This document shows, piece by piece, positions 22,176 through 33,618 of a stretch of DNA of 64,000 nucleotides (positions are counted from its first letter, which is position 1; every line of letters starts with the position of its first letter). The notes under the pieces were generated by a model. It was not told where the DNA came from. It did not search any database and worked only from the letters and a program-made list of their open reading frames with translations. Source of the stretch: Pseudocercospora fijiensis CIRAD86 (Eukaryota > Ascomycota > Dothideomycetes > Mycosphaerellales > Mycosphaerellaceae); contig NW_006921532.1 in NCBI RefSeq assembly GCF_000340215.1, forward strand, positions 7,667,910-7,731,909. Direction: 5' to 3'. The position numbers were made by a program, and so were the translations under genes.

Positions 22176-23096
22176 ATGACTCGAACTCATTTCTACGACC
22201 TGCCCAACGAGGTCAAGCTTGCGATATTGGCCAACTTGCCAGCCAGAGAGATTCAGCGCGCTCGTCGAGTCTCTCGGCATCTTCGAGACCTCATCGACCT
22301 CGAAGCGAACCGCACTCTCCTGATCAACCCACTTCCGCCGAGCGTGGTGTCCATCAAGGAAGCATGTAACTTCCTGATTGATTTCGATGTCCAGAATGTC
22401 GACCTTCTGACGCTTTTGGCGCGAGTGGTGCAGCATCGTCGCACTGGAAGCCACGCCTGCTCAATCACGGCCAGGCTGTGGACACACAGACATGATATTG
22501 CTGGTTCTCATCTGCGCCACCACTTGGCAGGACTGCTCGACAAATTCCGACGTCTACACAACGAGTTTCATGCCTCCTCCAAGGACGGAGACGACGGATC
22601 TGCACCTCCCGCGAATCTTCTGCGCAGACTGTACGATCGCCTTCGGCGCCGACTAGGTGGCCGCACTGCCAATCGAGTCGGCGCAAGCCCTGCAGGTCCT
22701 TCAGCGAACTTCGCCACCATGACTGCCTTCAACCACTACATTACGTCTATCCACGGCGCGGTACTTCCCAGCTTAAATCTCAGTCAAAACCAGATCGACG
22801 ACTTCTACCTCCGCGTCGTGGTTCACGGAGTCCCGAGTCGCGATGAAGAGACCCCTCACGTCGGATGGGTCATCAACCTTGACTCCGAACCCGATGCTCT
22901 CGGACTCCATCACCAGATCTGCGATCTGCTTGGACTGCCCGCACTCCCACCGCCTCTTCTGGCTCCGCATTCGTTGCAGTATGCCGTCAAGAGCCGCTGG
23001 GCCTGCGAAAAGCTCAGGGCATACGTCAATGAAGGAGAAAGGGAAATTACGGAGTTGCAAACCGCGGCGCTTAGGGAAGAGATGTTTTTGTATTGA
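22176..23096 (+). CDS. F-box protein
   Basis: This is a single-exon protein of 306 residues starting at ATG 22176; the frame is open slightly further upstream but without ATG. An F-box is clear at residues 5-45: FYDLPNEVKLAILANLPARE, then RARRVSRHLRDLIDL. F-box proteins link substrates to the SCF ubiquitin ligase through Skp1. The remaining 250 residues contain no leucine-rich or WD repeats that I can see, only an Arg-rich segment (RRLYDRLRRRLGGR) and a helical C-terminus. Fungal genomes carry many such lineage-specific F-box genes; the substrate is unknown. Confidence 0.8.
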   Translation: MTRTHFYDLPNEVKLAILANLPAREIQRARRVSRHLRDLIDLEANRTLLINPLPPSVVSIKEACNFLIDFDVQNVDLLTLLARVVQHRRTGSHACSITARLWTHRHDIAGSHLRHHLAGLLDKFRRLHNEFHASSKDGDDGSAPPANLLRRLYDRLRRRLGGRTANRVGASPAGPSANFATMTAFNHYITSIHGAVLPSLNLSQNQIDDFYLRVVVHGVPSRDEETPHVGWVINLDSEPDALGLHHQICDLLGLPALPPPLLAPHSLQYAVKSRWACEKLRAYVNEGEREITELQTAALREEMFLY

Positions 23097-23547
23097 TTGA
23101 AGGGCGAGGTTGGGAAATGTGATCGATCGTCAGCTGCCGGTGTTCACGCCATGTTAGAGAGATAATAGGTACAGGGAGCCTTGTTTTGCACTCACAATGG
23201 CAAACTTACTGAAGGGGAAAAGTACCAAAAGGTGATTAATGAACCAAACGATAGCCTCCGCTCTAGAACACATGAATTTCAGCCCAGGGAGCAGCAGCAG
23301 GCAGAAGACCTCAAGTAGCAGCAGCAGCAGTGTCGAGCTAAGGTTTCAGAAGACTTGGAAAAACAGATTGTGAAATCGTTTGCATTTATGCTTCGTTCGC
23401 ATGGCGCTTTGCAGCAAGCTATGTAGTTCTTGAAAAGCAGAAAACTCCACCATTCTTATTCTCATAATTCCAAGATGTGTTCCGTTCGTGGCCACATAGC
23501 ACCTCAGCCTCTAGGTGCGTGCAATCACCTCTCCACCCCTAATACTC
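23097..23547. other. convergent spacer with CAG repeats
   Basis: Gene-free. Two short imperfect CAG/AGC trinucleotide runs lie at about 23290-23330. Confidence 0.5.
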
Positions 23548-26090
23548 CTATGCCTCTCCAGCACCACCTACGACTGCGCTCTGGGCAGCAGTAGAAGGAT
23601 AGAAGAAAGCAGCCACTGCAATGATGACATAAGCTGCAATCAACAAGCTTCCTTCCAGGTAGTTGCTTCGGCCATCGAGCACCAGGAAGTTTACCACAAA
23701 GACCGTGACAAAGAGACTGATAGTCTCAAAGAGGTTGAAGTAAAGACTCATGCTGGTGTTCAAGATCCAGCCCAGGAGGACAACGACGGGCGTGACGAAG
23801 AGTGCAATCTGAATCGAAGAGCCGACAGCAACACCGATAGCAAGATCCATTTTGTTCTTCGCAGCAACTGTCACAGCTGTGACGTGCTCTGCTGCATTGC
23901 CAACGATGGGAAGGATGATCAGACCAATGAAGGCTTCTGAGACTGGCGAGTCGGCGATCATAATCGGGATGGCGTCGACCATGAATTCAGCGCAGACAGC
24001 GACTAGAGCAGTGGAGCCGAGGAGGAGGACGACAGCAGCGGTGCGCGACATTTGGTAGCCATCCTCTTCATCGTCCTTCTGCGATCCGGAAGGCACGCCA
24101 GAGGCGTTGGAAGCGGACTTGGTCAGGCGCTGATGCTGAAATGGCGGAAGAGGATCTTGGCGCGTGATGGTACTATTGGCAGGAACAGGATTCGAATGAC
24201 GCTCATTCAGCCGATCCGGCAAGGAGTTTGTACGGCGTAGACGACCAGCCGAAATAGAGCGGACGGGGCCGACTGGACGCATGGGACCTAGCGCGGGCGA
24301 AGCTCCAGGCTGAGTATAGTTGGCAGAGAAAACGTTGTTGCTGAGGTAGGTGGGCAGAGCTGGTCGATATCGCGATGAAAGCTGGCGCACATTAAGCCCC
24401 AGTTTGCTCGGTGAATCTCGAATCTCGTCCTGGGCTGGAGCTTCGGCGGTCTCCACATCGGCAACAGCTTTCTCGGCATCAGCCTCATCTTTACGATGAC
24501 GGCGCTTCTTGTCCTTCTTCCTGGTGTGCTTCCTGCGGTTGAGCGGCTCAGGAGACTTGGAGCCGCTGTTGCTGCCCTTGCGCTTGGTGGCCCAGTCAAA
24601 TACTCTGGTAATCCCGTTGTCCTCTTTATCCGCATCAGCATCTTCGCCGTTGTGGACAGGGGCCAAGGTTGATTCGCGACGAGAGCCTGGGTGACTTGGA
24701 TCTCTGAAGTAGTCGGTCTGCTTTTCGGTAGATGGTGAGCTGACGACTGATGGCAGGTTTGATGTGGTACGAGTGCTGCTGGTAGAAGCACTAGACTTGC
24801 GACGCGTCCTGTGCCTAAGCATTCGCTTCACACGCTTACTAGCGGTGGCGATGGAACCGGAAGCCGAGGAGTCAGAGTCTGACGAGCTGGACGAGCTTGA
24901 GCTGTCAGACGAAGAAGACGAATTCATCATGTCGTGTAGCATTCCTGGATGTGACTCCTCATCGATGATTTCCTGTGGTGTACTTTCGTACATGTAGGCG
25001 TGAGATTTGAGCTGGAAGAGAAGGTACAGAATGTAGACAACGAGCAGCACAACACTGGTGCCTCGGCTGACTTTGAGAACCTGGTGGTCTGCTTGCTTCA
25101 AACTCTCATCGTTGAAGGAAGCGTGGAATGCAGTCTAAGAAATGATTAGCTGGGCCGACAAGGTTGAATGAGATCGGCACTTACGGGAAGCAGAAGACTC
25201 ATGACACTCAAACTGAGCAGACAGGCGCTCATTTGCGTGACAGTGCTGTTGTAGATTTGCTCTCGGAAGCGAAGACCACCCAGGAGGAAGGCCATGCCTA
25301 GGATGAGGAGCAAATTGGCCAAAATGGAGCCGAGAAGGGAGGCCTGGACGATGCGAATCTCATCTTTGACCAGTGCAATGATGAAAATGATGAGCTCCAC
25401 TGCGTTTCCGAAGGAAACATTCAGCAGTGCACCCCATGTGTCGCCAAGTCTGCTTGCCACGCTCTCGGTAGCATGACTGAGAAGTCCAGCAAGTGGGACG
25501 ATGGCGACTGCGTTGATGGCGAAGATGACAGATGGGTTCAAGTTCGCCGCCTCAGCTGCAATACCTGCAGGAACGGCAATAAGGAGAACATTGACCCAGC
25601 TGTGGCAAACAGCATTCTTCAGATGAACGCCAAATCGTTTCGTGCCATTCTTCATGCGCGTTGGTATAGGTGGTTTCTTCCTGTCTTCAGTCGTCGCTAT
25701 GGCGGAATCTCCCTGGCCCTCAGTTTGGGATTCGAGCGGGGGTGGAGGAGCGGGAGATGCCGACTGAGATATCGAGTCGACCTTGTTGTTCTGCGTGGAC
25801 TTCTCAGAGTCACGTCCACCACCGTCTCGGACTCCATCCAGTCCATGCTGATGTCTGCCATTGTCTGACGCCTTGTCTTGGGTGTCTGCCGAGGGAGACT
25901 CCGCTCCACCTCTAGTGCTTAGCCCGCCAGCTTCGGTGTTCTTGGTCGGCTTGGCCGCGTTTGCTTGATCTGGAAAGGGAAATGCTGTGTTGCTTCCGAC
26001 ACGCTGGAGATTTCGGTTCGAGGCAGTTCGTTGGGCGTGGGCGCGGGCGCGGTACCGATCTTTGATAAGAGTAAGTAAAGGGTTTCCCAT
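23548..26090 (-). CDS. vacuolar-type Ca2+/H+ exchanger (CAX family)
   Basis: The exons are 25185-26090 and 23548-25134, joined across a 50-base intron (GTAAGT...TTCTTAG); the product is 830 residues. The start is ATG at 26090; upstream the frame is open but has no ATG. Both alpha-repeat signatures are present: FGNAVELIIFIIALVKDE near residue 225 and GNAAEHVTAVTVAAKNKMDL near 710, each within five or six membrane spans. Between them lies a long cytosolic insert, first a Ser/Asp run and a basic RRKS region, then Pro/Arg-rich sequence. CAX exchangers use the proton gradient to load calcium into the vacuole. The N-terminal 180 residues are polar and probably cytosolic, suggesting regulation. The length is about twice that of yeast Vcx1. 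Confidence 0.92.
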
Positions 26091-27046
26091 TCGCGTATCG
26101 CAGCTCCAGTCGGGGGAGGATTGTTGGAGAAGGAAGAGGAACGAGGCCAGGGGCAAGAGACGAAGTCGACGTTCAATGTCTCACGTGCCATCGCCTCAGC
26201 CACAGTTCGAAGTGGACCCATGACCCATGCTGCTTACCGGTACAGTAGTTCTAGTGCAAGGGCGGACCGGGGGTGAATGTGTGGTGAGACTTACGCATAT
26301 CAGTATTCGCGTATTCGCCGAGAAACTCGCAAGGTCTGTGGGCAGTGCGTGTCTTGGAGCAAGAAGTCGAGCGTGATGAACGCGTTGGAATGTAGCAAGA
26401 CACACAGGAGCGAGGCGTTGTTCTGTCTTGATCGTCCAGCTGTCGGTATGCAAGATTCGCAGTAGCCGCCGCCTTGGCTTCACTAAAGCGTCACCACACA
26501 GCTGGAGCAGCAATGAACCTGGCACAGAACTCCACCACATCGTCATAGCCACACCAGATACCGGATCGGAACAGGCACAGCTTGCGCCGCTTTCTGCCTA
26601 TACTGACGCCTCTCTCCCTCATCACCGCCACCAAAACGAATGAAATTCATACACCTGGCAAAGTGATGGCCTGAAGCGTCATCACATGCACCTGCAAGAC
26701 ATCGGCAGCGGCAGATCCTCCGCGCATTTTTACTGGAACCTTCAAGCTCTATCTCGACCACGATGCCGGAACAGGTGTAGGACAGTACGAGAAGGTCAGC
26801 GCTATGCAAGCCAAGCTCTGAACCAAGCAATATCGCCATGTTCGAGCCGAGTGAGCTGAACGAGCGTGATTCTGTACATCTGAAGTACACCCAGGCTCTG
26901 TGGTTGGCCTGCCGGATAGCACTGCTTACTGTAGCTTTGCAGGCATCGTAGTAGCAGGGTAGTTCTATCTCTCGGCAAGAGATTCCGAGATCATCGTACT
27001 TCAACCCATCAACGCTACATTCTCGCTGTACAACATCATTCCGCAC
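26091..27046. other. intergenic, no supported gene
   Basis: This contains the promoter of the exchanger gene and the 3' flank of the GST-like gene. A 167-codon reverse ORF at 26543-27046 directly follows the GST stop, but it has no motif and unusual Cys/Arg content. Confidence 0.4.
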
Positions 27047-27796
27047 TCACGTATCCTTCTCAAACCACTTCCCACAAGCCTCATGCAAACTCTTCACCTC
27101 GGGACACTCCCTCACTAATCTTGAATATATCTCTTCCTCCCCAATCCTCTTACAAGCCTCCGCCAACCCAGCAATCACAAAATCCCCATAACACACCTGT
27201 CCCCCCAAAATAAACGGTCCCTCATCCTTCTTCTTCTCTTTTAGGAACTTGCTCAAATTCTCCAGGCCAGGCTTGACAGCTTCCCAAGCCTTCTCTCCTC
27301 CCTTCGCAGCTTCGAACTCTTCCACCGTCATCCCGAACCCCGCTTCCTTTTTCGCGCGCCATGTGGGTACAACGTCTTCTGGGATCATCCGACGCATTAT
27401 CATTGGGAATAAGACGCCGAGGAGGGGAGGAGCGACCTGCCCTAGCACTTCTTGCGCTTTGACGTGCATTTCTGTGTCGAGGCGGAGGGAGTTTTCGGGA
27501 TATTTCTCTTCGAGGACTGGAGCTATCTTTGCTGAGTCCATGACGAATGTGCCGTCGGGGAGTCGGATTGCTGGGAGGGTGTAGGCTGATTGAGGTGGTC
27601 CTTGTTTTGGAGGCTCATTGGGAGGGATGCCGTAGGAGGAGAGGGTTGGTTCGATCGTGATGTGCGTGAGCCATTCGGTGTCGTAGGGGAGGTTCTTGTA
27701 GTTGAGAACTAGGCGGGTCTTCCAGACGTTGGGCGACCAGCATTGCTTGGAGACCTTGCTGGAGAGGTCGTAGAGAGTAATCTTGTTTGAAGGCAT
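27047..27796 (-). CDS. glutathione S-transferase-like protein
   Basis: This is a single-exon protein of 249 residues. The N-terminal thioredoxin-like half reads ITLYDLSSKV..CWSPNVWKTRLVLNYKNLPYDTEWL with the conserved TLPAIRLPDGTFVMDSAKIAPVLEEKYP, in which the cis-Pro and the Asp/Ser glutathione-binding residues are visible. The C-terminal helical half includes GPFILGGQVCYGDFVIAGLAEACKRI. This form is a fungal-specific GST-like subfamily also found in secondary-metabolite clusters, but no such cluster is present here. Likely cytosolic and involved in conjugation or detoxification; the substrate is unknown. It starts at ATG 27796. Confidence 0.85.
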   Translation of the reverse strand: MPSNKITLYDLSSKVSKQCWSPNVWKTRLVLNYKNLPYDTEWLTHITIEPTLSSYGIPPNEPPKQGPPQSAYTLPAIRLPDGTFVMDSAKIAPVLEEKYPENSLRLDTEMHVKAQEVLGQVAPPLLGVLFPMIMRRMIPEDVVPTWRAKKEAGFGMTVEEFEAAKGGEKAWEAVKPGLENLSKFLKEKKKDEGPFILGGQVCYGDFVIAGLAEACKRIGEEEIYSRLVRECPEVKSLHEACGKWFEKDT

Positions 27797-28477
27797 ATTG
27801 ATGCGATGGTTCGTGTCCTGTATGGCTTATGGTCTGTGGTGCTTGTCTCGCTTGCTGAATTGTTTATGCTGCACTGCTGCGTGGTAGTTGAAGAAAGCTG
27901 TGATCTCTCTCGAGATTCTTTGCTCTGGGAAGTAAGAATCAATGGCGCGCAGTGTGTAATTTATACCTACGTGCTGATCGTTCAGAGCATGCGCATAGGC
28001 CCGGAGACCCGAGTTCTTATTAATGCTGTATCAAAGCGTGTGGAATATTTCCAGGGCTGAGAGCTACCTACCTGCAGCAGCCCCTCGCGGCCGCAGCTCT
28101 GATGCTGCACCATGTTGCTCAATCCAGGTACAAGATCACAGCTGCAGATGTATGATGAGGCACTGTGAGTCAGAGGAGATGTTACGGCTGGAGATTGCAT
28201 GTCAGTGTATGTCCGGTGGGATCGGATTGTTGATGAAGCTAGAGGATCCGAAGAAATGTGAAGGCAGAGAGCATGGGCATCCGGGTGAGGATCGCCCGAT
28301 TGGCTGTCGGTGAATGAAACAAAAGGCAGACGCGTGACGTGAGCATGCCTGATGGTATGCAGGAACCGTGATGGACTTGGTATACAGTTAACATGCTCTG
28401 ATGCTGGTGGCAAGTTGTCTTTGACATTATTATTCACGAGCGTATCGCTGTTGATCTATACATTGCAGGTCGGCAAT
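27797..28477. other. divergent intergenic region
   Basis: This 681-base region separates the GST-like gene from the metallophosphoesterase gene. An ORF continuous with the latter begins at 28352, but the signal peptide argues for ATG 28478 as start. Confidence 0.5.
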
Positions 28478-30361
28478 ATGGCGTTCTCAAGAGTACCCTT
28501 GCTGCTGGCCCTGTCCCACATGCTCCTAGCGACCGCCGAGCAGCCATCCGCTCCATCGCCTATCGCCGCGCCGCTGAGAGATCTGCCTTGGGGTCAGCTC
28601 AACTTCCTACACACTACAGACACCCATGGATGGCATGGTGGGCATCTCCAAGAAGCACAATACTCTGCTGACTGGGGTGACTACATCTCGTTCGCATCGC
28701 ATCTACGTAAGCGAGCCGACGACGAAGGCAGCGATCTGTTGTTGATCGACACTGGCGACCGCGTTGAAGGAAATGGGCTCTACGACGCGAGCAAGCCGAA
28801 GGGCGAATATACCTTTGACATCATCAAGCATCAAAGGATAGATGTCATAACATCCGGTAACCATGAGCTGTACGTGAGGAATACGAGCATTCGAGAATAC
28901 AACGAAGTCGTGCCAGATTTCAAGAACGCATACATAGCCAGCAACTTGGACATCTTCGACCCAAAGACCGGCGAACAAGTACCGCTCGCGCAGAGGTTTC
29001 GCAAATTCACGACCAAGAATCAGAGAATCCGAGTCGTTGCATTCGGCTTCCTGTTCAACTTTAAGGGCAATGCCAACAACACAGTCGTACAACCAGTAGA
29101 AGAGACGATCAAAGAGCAGTGGTTCAAAGACGCGATTGACGACAAGGAGGTGGATCTGTTCCTCGTGGCGGGGCATGTCCCGGTCAGAGATAGTCCGGAG
29201 TTCGAGGCAGTATTCAAGGCAATTCGTAACGTGAACTGGGATGCCCCGATTGTATTCTTCGGCGGCCATACGCACATTCGTGACTATCGCAAGTTCGGGA
29301 AGAATGCATGGGGTCTTGAGAGTGGGCGGTATATGGAGACACTCGGTTTCATGTCCATTACCGGATTAGGCACTGGCGAGAAGGAAGGTGAAATGATGGC
29401 TGCGGCCAAGTCGCCAGATTACCGCCGACTTTACATCGACAACAACCTATTCTCTCTCCATCGTCACTCCGGGACCAATAAATCCACCTTTGACACCGAG
29501 CTGGGCAAGAACGTCTCGAAAGCTATTCACACTGCCAGACAAGAGCTGGATCTAGACCATGCCTATGGATGCGCACCACACGACTTCTGGTTGAGCCGCG
29601 TTCCCTATCCTTCTGATGACAGTATTTTGACCTTGCTGGAATCGAAGATTCTCCCGGACACTTTCAAAGACGCCAAAGCACCCAGCATAATTCTTACCAA
29701 CAGTGGCGCTATACGCTTCGACATCTTTAAGGGACCCTTTACGATAGATTCAACCTTCCTAGTATCGCCCTTTACGAGTGGATTTCGAACCATCAAGAAT
29801 GTGCCGTACAAAGCCGCTAGCCAAGTCTTGCAAATGCTCAACAGCGAAGGACCTATCCTCCCAAGTGACCTTCTGGCTCTAGAAGGCGCAGGTGATCCGA
29901 GTAGAATCGACGAGCTCGTGCTACACCTTCCTGTCAGCGCGGATAGCCTACTTCACTCTGAGTTGCTGCCTACCAAGCTACATCCGCAGATTGGGGTACA
30001 GAGTCAAGTGCCATTCGTTACGGATAATGATAAGGACGATGACAAGGATCAGCCACAAGTGCCAGGGTACACTACCAAAGACGATGCGGGCAGCGACGGC
30101 GATGACACGATTCATAAACCTATCAAATTCTATGATGTCCCGAATTGCATTGGCACGAATGTGAGCTTCCCTGCTGCCGCCGAGCCTGAAAATGTCGACT
30201 TGGTGTACAACGAGTTCATCCAGAATTGGGTATTGCTCGCTCTCAGATACCTTGGAGAGAAGCGTGAAGTGGAAGACACGGTTTCGGCGCTGGACGGCAA
30301 GACTTTGACAGATGTCATCTCCGGATGGATACACGATAATTGGGCGTGTAAGGAGGAGTAG
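28478..30361 (+). CDS. calcineurin-like phosphoesterase / 5'-nucleotidase family protein
   Basis: This is a single-exon gene of 627 residues. ATG 28478 is chosen because it is followed by a signal peptide (MAFSRVPLLLALSHMLLATAE); the frame is open 42 codons upstream. Metallophosphoesterase motifs appear in order: HTTDTHGWHGG, IDTGDRVEGNG, TSGNHEL, VAGHVPVRD and FFGGHTHIRD, so both metal sites look complete. The C-terminal half matches the 5'-nucleotidase C-terminal region (TNSGAIRFDIFKGPFT), with an acidic low-complexity insert near residue 520. Yeast YHR202W is a likely relative, and members are vacuolar or secreted nucleotidases. The stop is TAG at 30359. Confidence 0.88.
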   Translation: MAFSRVPLLLALSHMLLATAEQPSAPSPIAAPLRDLPWGQLNFLHTTDTHGWHGGHLQEAQYSADWGDYISFASHLRKRADDEGSDLLLIDTGDRVEGNGLYDASKPKGEYTFDIIKHQRIDVITSGNHELYVRNTSIREYNEVVPDFKNAYIASNLDIFDPKTGEQVPLAQRFRKFTTKNQRIRVVAFGFLFNFKGNANNTVVQPVEETIKEQWFKDAIDDKEVDLFLVAGHVPVRDSPEFEAVFKAIRNVNWDAPIVFFGGHTHIRDYRKFGKNAWGLESGRYMETLGFMSITGLGTGEKEGEMMAAAKSPDYRRLYIDNNLFSLHRHSGTNKSTFDTELGKNVSKAIHTARQELDLDHAYGCAPHDFWLSRVPYPSDDSILTLLESKILPDTFKDAKAPSIILTNSGAIRFDIFKGPFTIDSTFLVSPFTSGFRTIKNVPYKAASQVLQMLNSEGPILPSDLLALEGAGDPSRIDELVLHLPVSADSLLHSELLPTKLHPQIGVQSQVPFVTDNDKDDDKDQPQVPGYTTKDDAGSDGDDTIHKPIKFYDVPNCIGTNVSFPAAAEPENVDLVYNEFIQNWVLLALRYLGEKREVEDTVSALDGKTLTDVISGWIHDNWACKEE

Positions 30362-31202
30362 GGCATATGACTTATGATGTTGATGATGGCGTTATGGAGC
30401 GTAGGATAGAATTGAAAATTCAATGAGATGATCTATTACAGGTCCGCTTCAAGAGTGCTGAAATGACTCTCCTATACTATCAGGTAACTGTTGGAAAGTT
30501 GGGGATTGGGAGAAAGTGCGGCTCGAGACAAATCCGCAAAATTGGAATCCTGTGTATTCTCCTTCTATCTACAATACACACTCCCTCAATCGTCGCAATA
30601 AGGTACAGTAGAGAGACCTAGCATACGCAAAACATTAGCAGATATTCACGAGACCATTTTCAATATGCGGAGGACGCAATTCATTGAATCAGACTAGAAA
30701 GCTGTTAGTAGGTGACGGAGAAAATTCTTGGGAGGTAAGAGACTTATTACCTGTTGAGCTTTGACATTTTTTTTTTTTGCCTTCATCGAATCCCTCGGAA
30801 GTTATCGTTTTTGGAAGAGTACATCATTTGAAGTGCTGCTGGGTTAGATGGGGTTAGGGGGACCGTACCGTTTTTGCGGATATGGGGGTGAAGGCGGTGA
30901 TGGTTAGTGGGAATTTTGGAAGTTCGAGTGGAGGTGCAGAAGTTGTGGTAGAAATATTCTACGGATGTCGGCGAGTGCACGGGCTGGCGCGAAGGTCTGT
31001 CCGGTCCGGTCCGGTCCGGTCCGAGGGATCCCTGCTGGCACAGGCACAGGCACAGATGGGTCTCAAACGCTCTGTGACGTCTGTAATCTATGCTTGACAT
31101 TGATACAGCACCGGGAGACCTTTTTCGCCCCGTCTTTCCAGAAACTTGGGCTCATGGAGGCACTAAGAGTACCTTATTAACCGACTTTTTAAGAGCTTGA
31201 AT
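30362..31202. other. intergenic, left flank of the hAT element
   Basis: No gene is supported. The stretch contains a T9-type run near 30770 and a GGTCC pentanucleotide array at 31000-31023. Confidence 0.45.
31000..31023. repeat. GGTCC pentanucleotide microsatellite
   Basis: Four to five tandem CCGGT units, 180 bases to the left of the hAT insertion. Confidence 0.9.
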
Positions 31203-31210
31203 CACCTAAC

Positions 31211-33610
31211 TAGGCTTCGGCGATGTAAGCGACTTATATTAAATCGCACGCGTGTTACCGCGAGCGACCTATTGTAGGTTATTAGTATAGCGTTTTCTAT
31301 AGGTCGCACCTATTATAAGTCGCATAGAGTATAGCGTGTAGATATCGTCTAAATCGCGTCTATTTCCTATTATTTAGCCTCTACCGCGTATCTTATTGCT
31401 ATATACTATACTATCGCTATTATTGCTATTTAGATAGTATATCTTGTTACTTAGATAACCTTACTACCGCCTCTTATTACGTGTTTTAATAGCTAAGCCT
31501 AACTACCTCATTTACCGCTTTTTTAAGTAGTATAACGACTATAGAGCGAAGCGACGTATAACGTATCGATTCTATATATACGACGCTATTAAGGACTTAA
31601 CTCGAAATAAGGAGTATATCGAAGGGTATAAGAAGCGTCTTAAGGCGCAGAAAACAGAGCTAGGTATAATAGATTAGACTAAATTGCCGTAGGTCGCGTT
31701 AACTAACAACTAATACGACTATCTCGAGGAATTATACGCCGCGGTCTGTTTCGAGGAGAATAAGCCCTTTACGTTCTTCGAGAAGCTAGCTATTAAGGCC
31801 TTGTTCGCGGTATTATATCTATCTTTCGAGCCTCCGAATGCGACGCGAATTCGACGCGTTTTGCTACTATAGCACTTCGAGAAGCTAGAAAAGAAGATAT
31901 TAGTAAAGATTAAGTACGCTAAAGAGTTAAACCTATAAATCGACGGTACGTCTAACGGTAACGGTATAGGCGTTACTACCTTGTCGTTCGTCGACTCGAC
32001 TAGCTACTATACTATCGAAACGCGCTAAATAGAGACTATTAATAAAAGCGGTAAAGAAGGCGCGCGCTAGACAAAGGCGAAGTGCGAATAGCTTACTAGC
32101 GGCGACCTGTCGAAGGTTAGCTCGATCGCGTTTAATATATATACGATAAACCTAAAGATAATATACTTACTAGAAGAAGACGAAGCGCTAAGTTACGTTA
32201 TTATAGTGCCGTACGACTTATACGGAAGCGTATTGTTAATACGAGACTTCTTTAAACACCCGGAAATAGCGGTTCTATACGACTAGGCTTAGTACCTTGT
32301 CTCTTACCTATCGCGGAAGAAGGCGATATACTAGCTTCTAAAGCGCAAACAGAAAGAGGTATATAATAAGACCTTCTTACTTATTAGTATATGCGACACT
32401 CGCTAGCCGACTATTATCGCCCTCTTTAAGTTACTTAAACGTAGCAAGTATGCCCTTTAAGAGCTTATTCGCGACCCTCTCTATACTCTAGACTATAACG
32501 CGCGTTCTTTAATTACGGACTATAAGTTTTAGAGTGATCTTTCCGCGGCAATTAATCTACTAGAGCTACTTAATAACTACTTAATCTTATCTTAATCTAA
32601 AGAAGCTACGCTCGAGAAGGTAATACCTCGCTAGCTTGCCTATAAAGCTATCCTCGAGAAGTAGGTCGATACTAGCCCTCTACCTATTCGTAAGCTTCTC
32701 GAAGGTATCTAGTACGTTCTTATTACTCGTAGGTCGACTGCAACTATTACTAGATAGCAAGAGAGGTTTATACGGCAAACAACTAAGCATTACTAGGCAG
32801 CATACTTCCTTAACCTAGCGACAGTCTAGTAGGGCGTAAAGCCGACTTCTACTAAGTAAGCCCTTATACTCGATGCCTTAAGAGCTACTATAAACGACAC
32901 CGAGAAGCAGCTTGCTATCGAAGCCGCTTAGTACGATTATATCTATAAGAGAGGCTCGTTTACCGCTTCTAACGACTACTAGACACGCTATAGCGATAAT
33001 ATAAAGATCTTCTAGAGCAATAGGGCTGCTACTTTACTATTGCTAGCAACATACGCTCTCCGGCTTTATTAAGCTATAGCTAACACTATAACTACTAAGC
33101 GGACGTTCTTAGCCCTTAAACTAATATAGATAAGGCTCCGTTCTCGTCTAACTATAGAGCGGCTTAATTAGCTAATCTTTATCTACTTTAACTGTCGAGT
33201 CCTTCGTAGCGAGGTCTTAAACAATAATAGCAATAAGAAGCGGAAGCGGACGACTCTACCTACTAGCGGCGACTTTACTTAGGAATAGCTCTAGCAAATA
33301 GACGAGGAAGAGGTTGCGGTAGTAGCTAATGCTATAGTATTATTATAGAGCGCTATCTACGACGTTGTTAGCGATAGTTTGAATAGCAATCTGCCTACTT
33401 ACAACGAATACGTAGAAGAAGTAGCTCTAGAGACTGCTTTTAGAAGGGTTGACATCTATAATCTATTGTCTTAGGTCTTAGGTCTAATCTACTACAAAAT
33501 CTATATATTGTATGCCTGCGAGTTATGCCTGCGACTTAATAATAATCGCACTATATTGCGCGTTAATTATAGTCGCGCGCGCGCGACCGACTTAACCTAG
33601 CCGATCTCTG
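31211..33610 (+). mobile_element. RIP-mutated hAT DNA transposon (2400 bp)
   Basis: The element is bounded by a perfect 8-bp direct repeat, CACCTAAC, at 31203-31210 and 33611-33618, the size expected for hAT target-site duplications. The inner ends are imperfect inverted repeats: TAGGCTTCGGC on the left and, read inward on the other strand, CAGAGATCGGC on the right, of the hAT CAGNG type. The interior is depleted in CpA/TpG and rich in TpA while CpG is kept, the mark of RIP. It encodes the remains of one transposase (separate entry). No intact ORF over 60 codons remains, so the copy is not autonomous. Confidence 0.88.
31579..33340 (+). pseudogene. hAT transposase with many RIP stop codons
   Basis: One reading frame (TAC at 31579, GCA at 33046) can be followed through the whole stretch with stop codons scattered in it but no frameshift. 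The stops I read are TAG or TAA, at places where Gln (CAG/CAA) or Trp (TGG) is expected. Recognisable parts are HFEKLEKKILVK and IDGTSNGNGIGVTTLSFVDS near the start of the catalytic region. At 33050-33200 lies the C-terminal hAT dimerisation region (KRTFLALKLI, RLRSRLTIERLN, LIFIYFNCRVL). The protein cannot be made from this copy. Confidence 0.85.
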
Positions 33611-33618
33611 CACCTAAC

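Noticed and set aside
26543..27046. 167-codon reverse ORF directly after the GST-like gene
   Set aside because: No motif, odd Cys/Arg composition, and it starts at the stop codon of the upstream gene.
16961..30361. Secondary-metabolite cluster (tyrosinase, GST-like, transporter)
   Set aside because: No backbone enzyme is present, and the genes are interspersed with unrelated housekeeping genes over 45 kb.
33520..33600. Alternative hAT right end at CTAGG with a GCGACT inverted match to the left end
   Set aside because: It gives no target duplication, whereas ends at 31211 and 33610 give a perfect 8-bp duplication and CAGAG-type termini.
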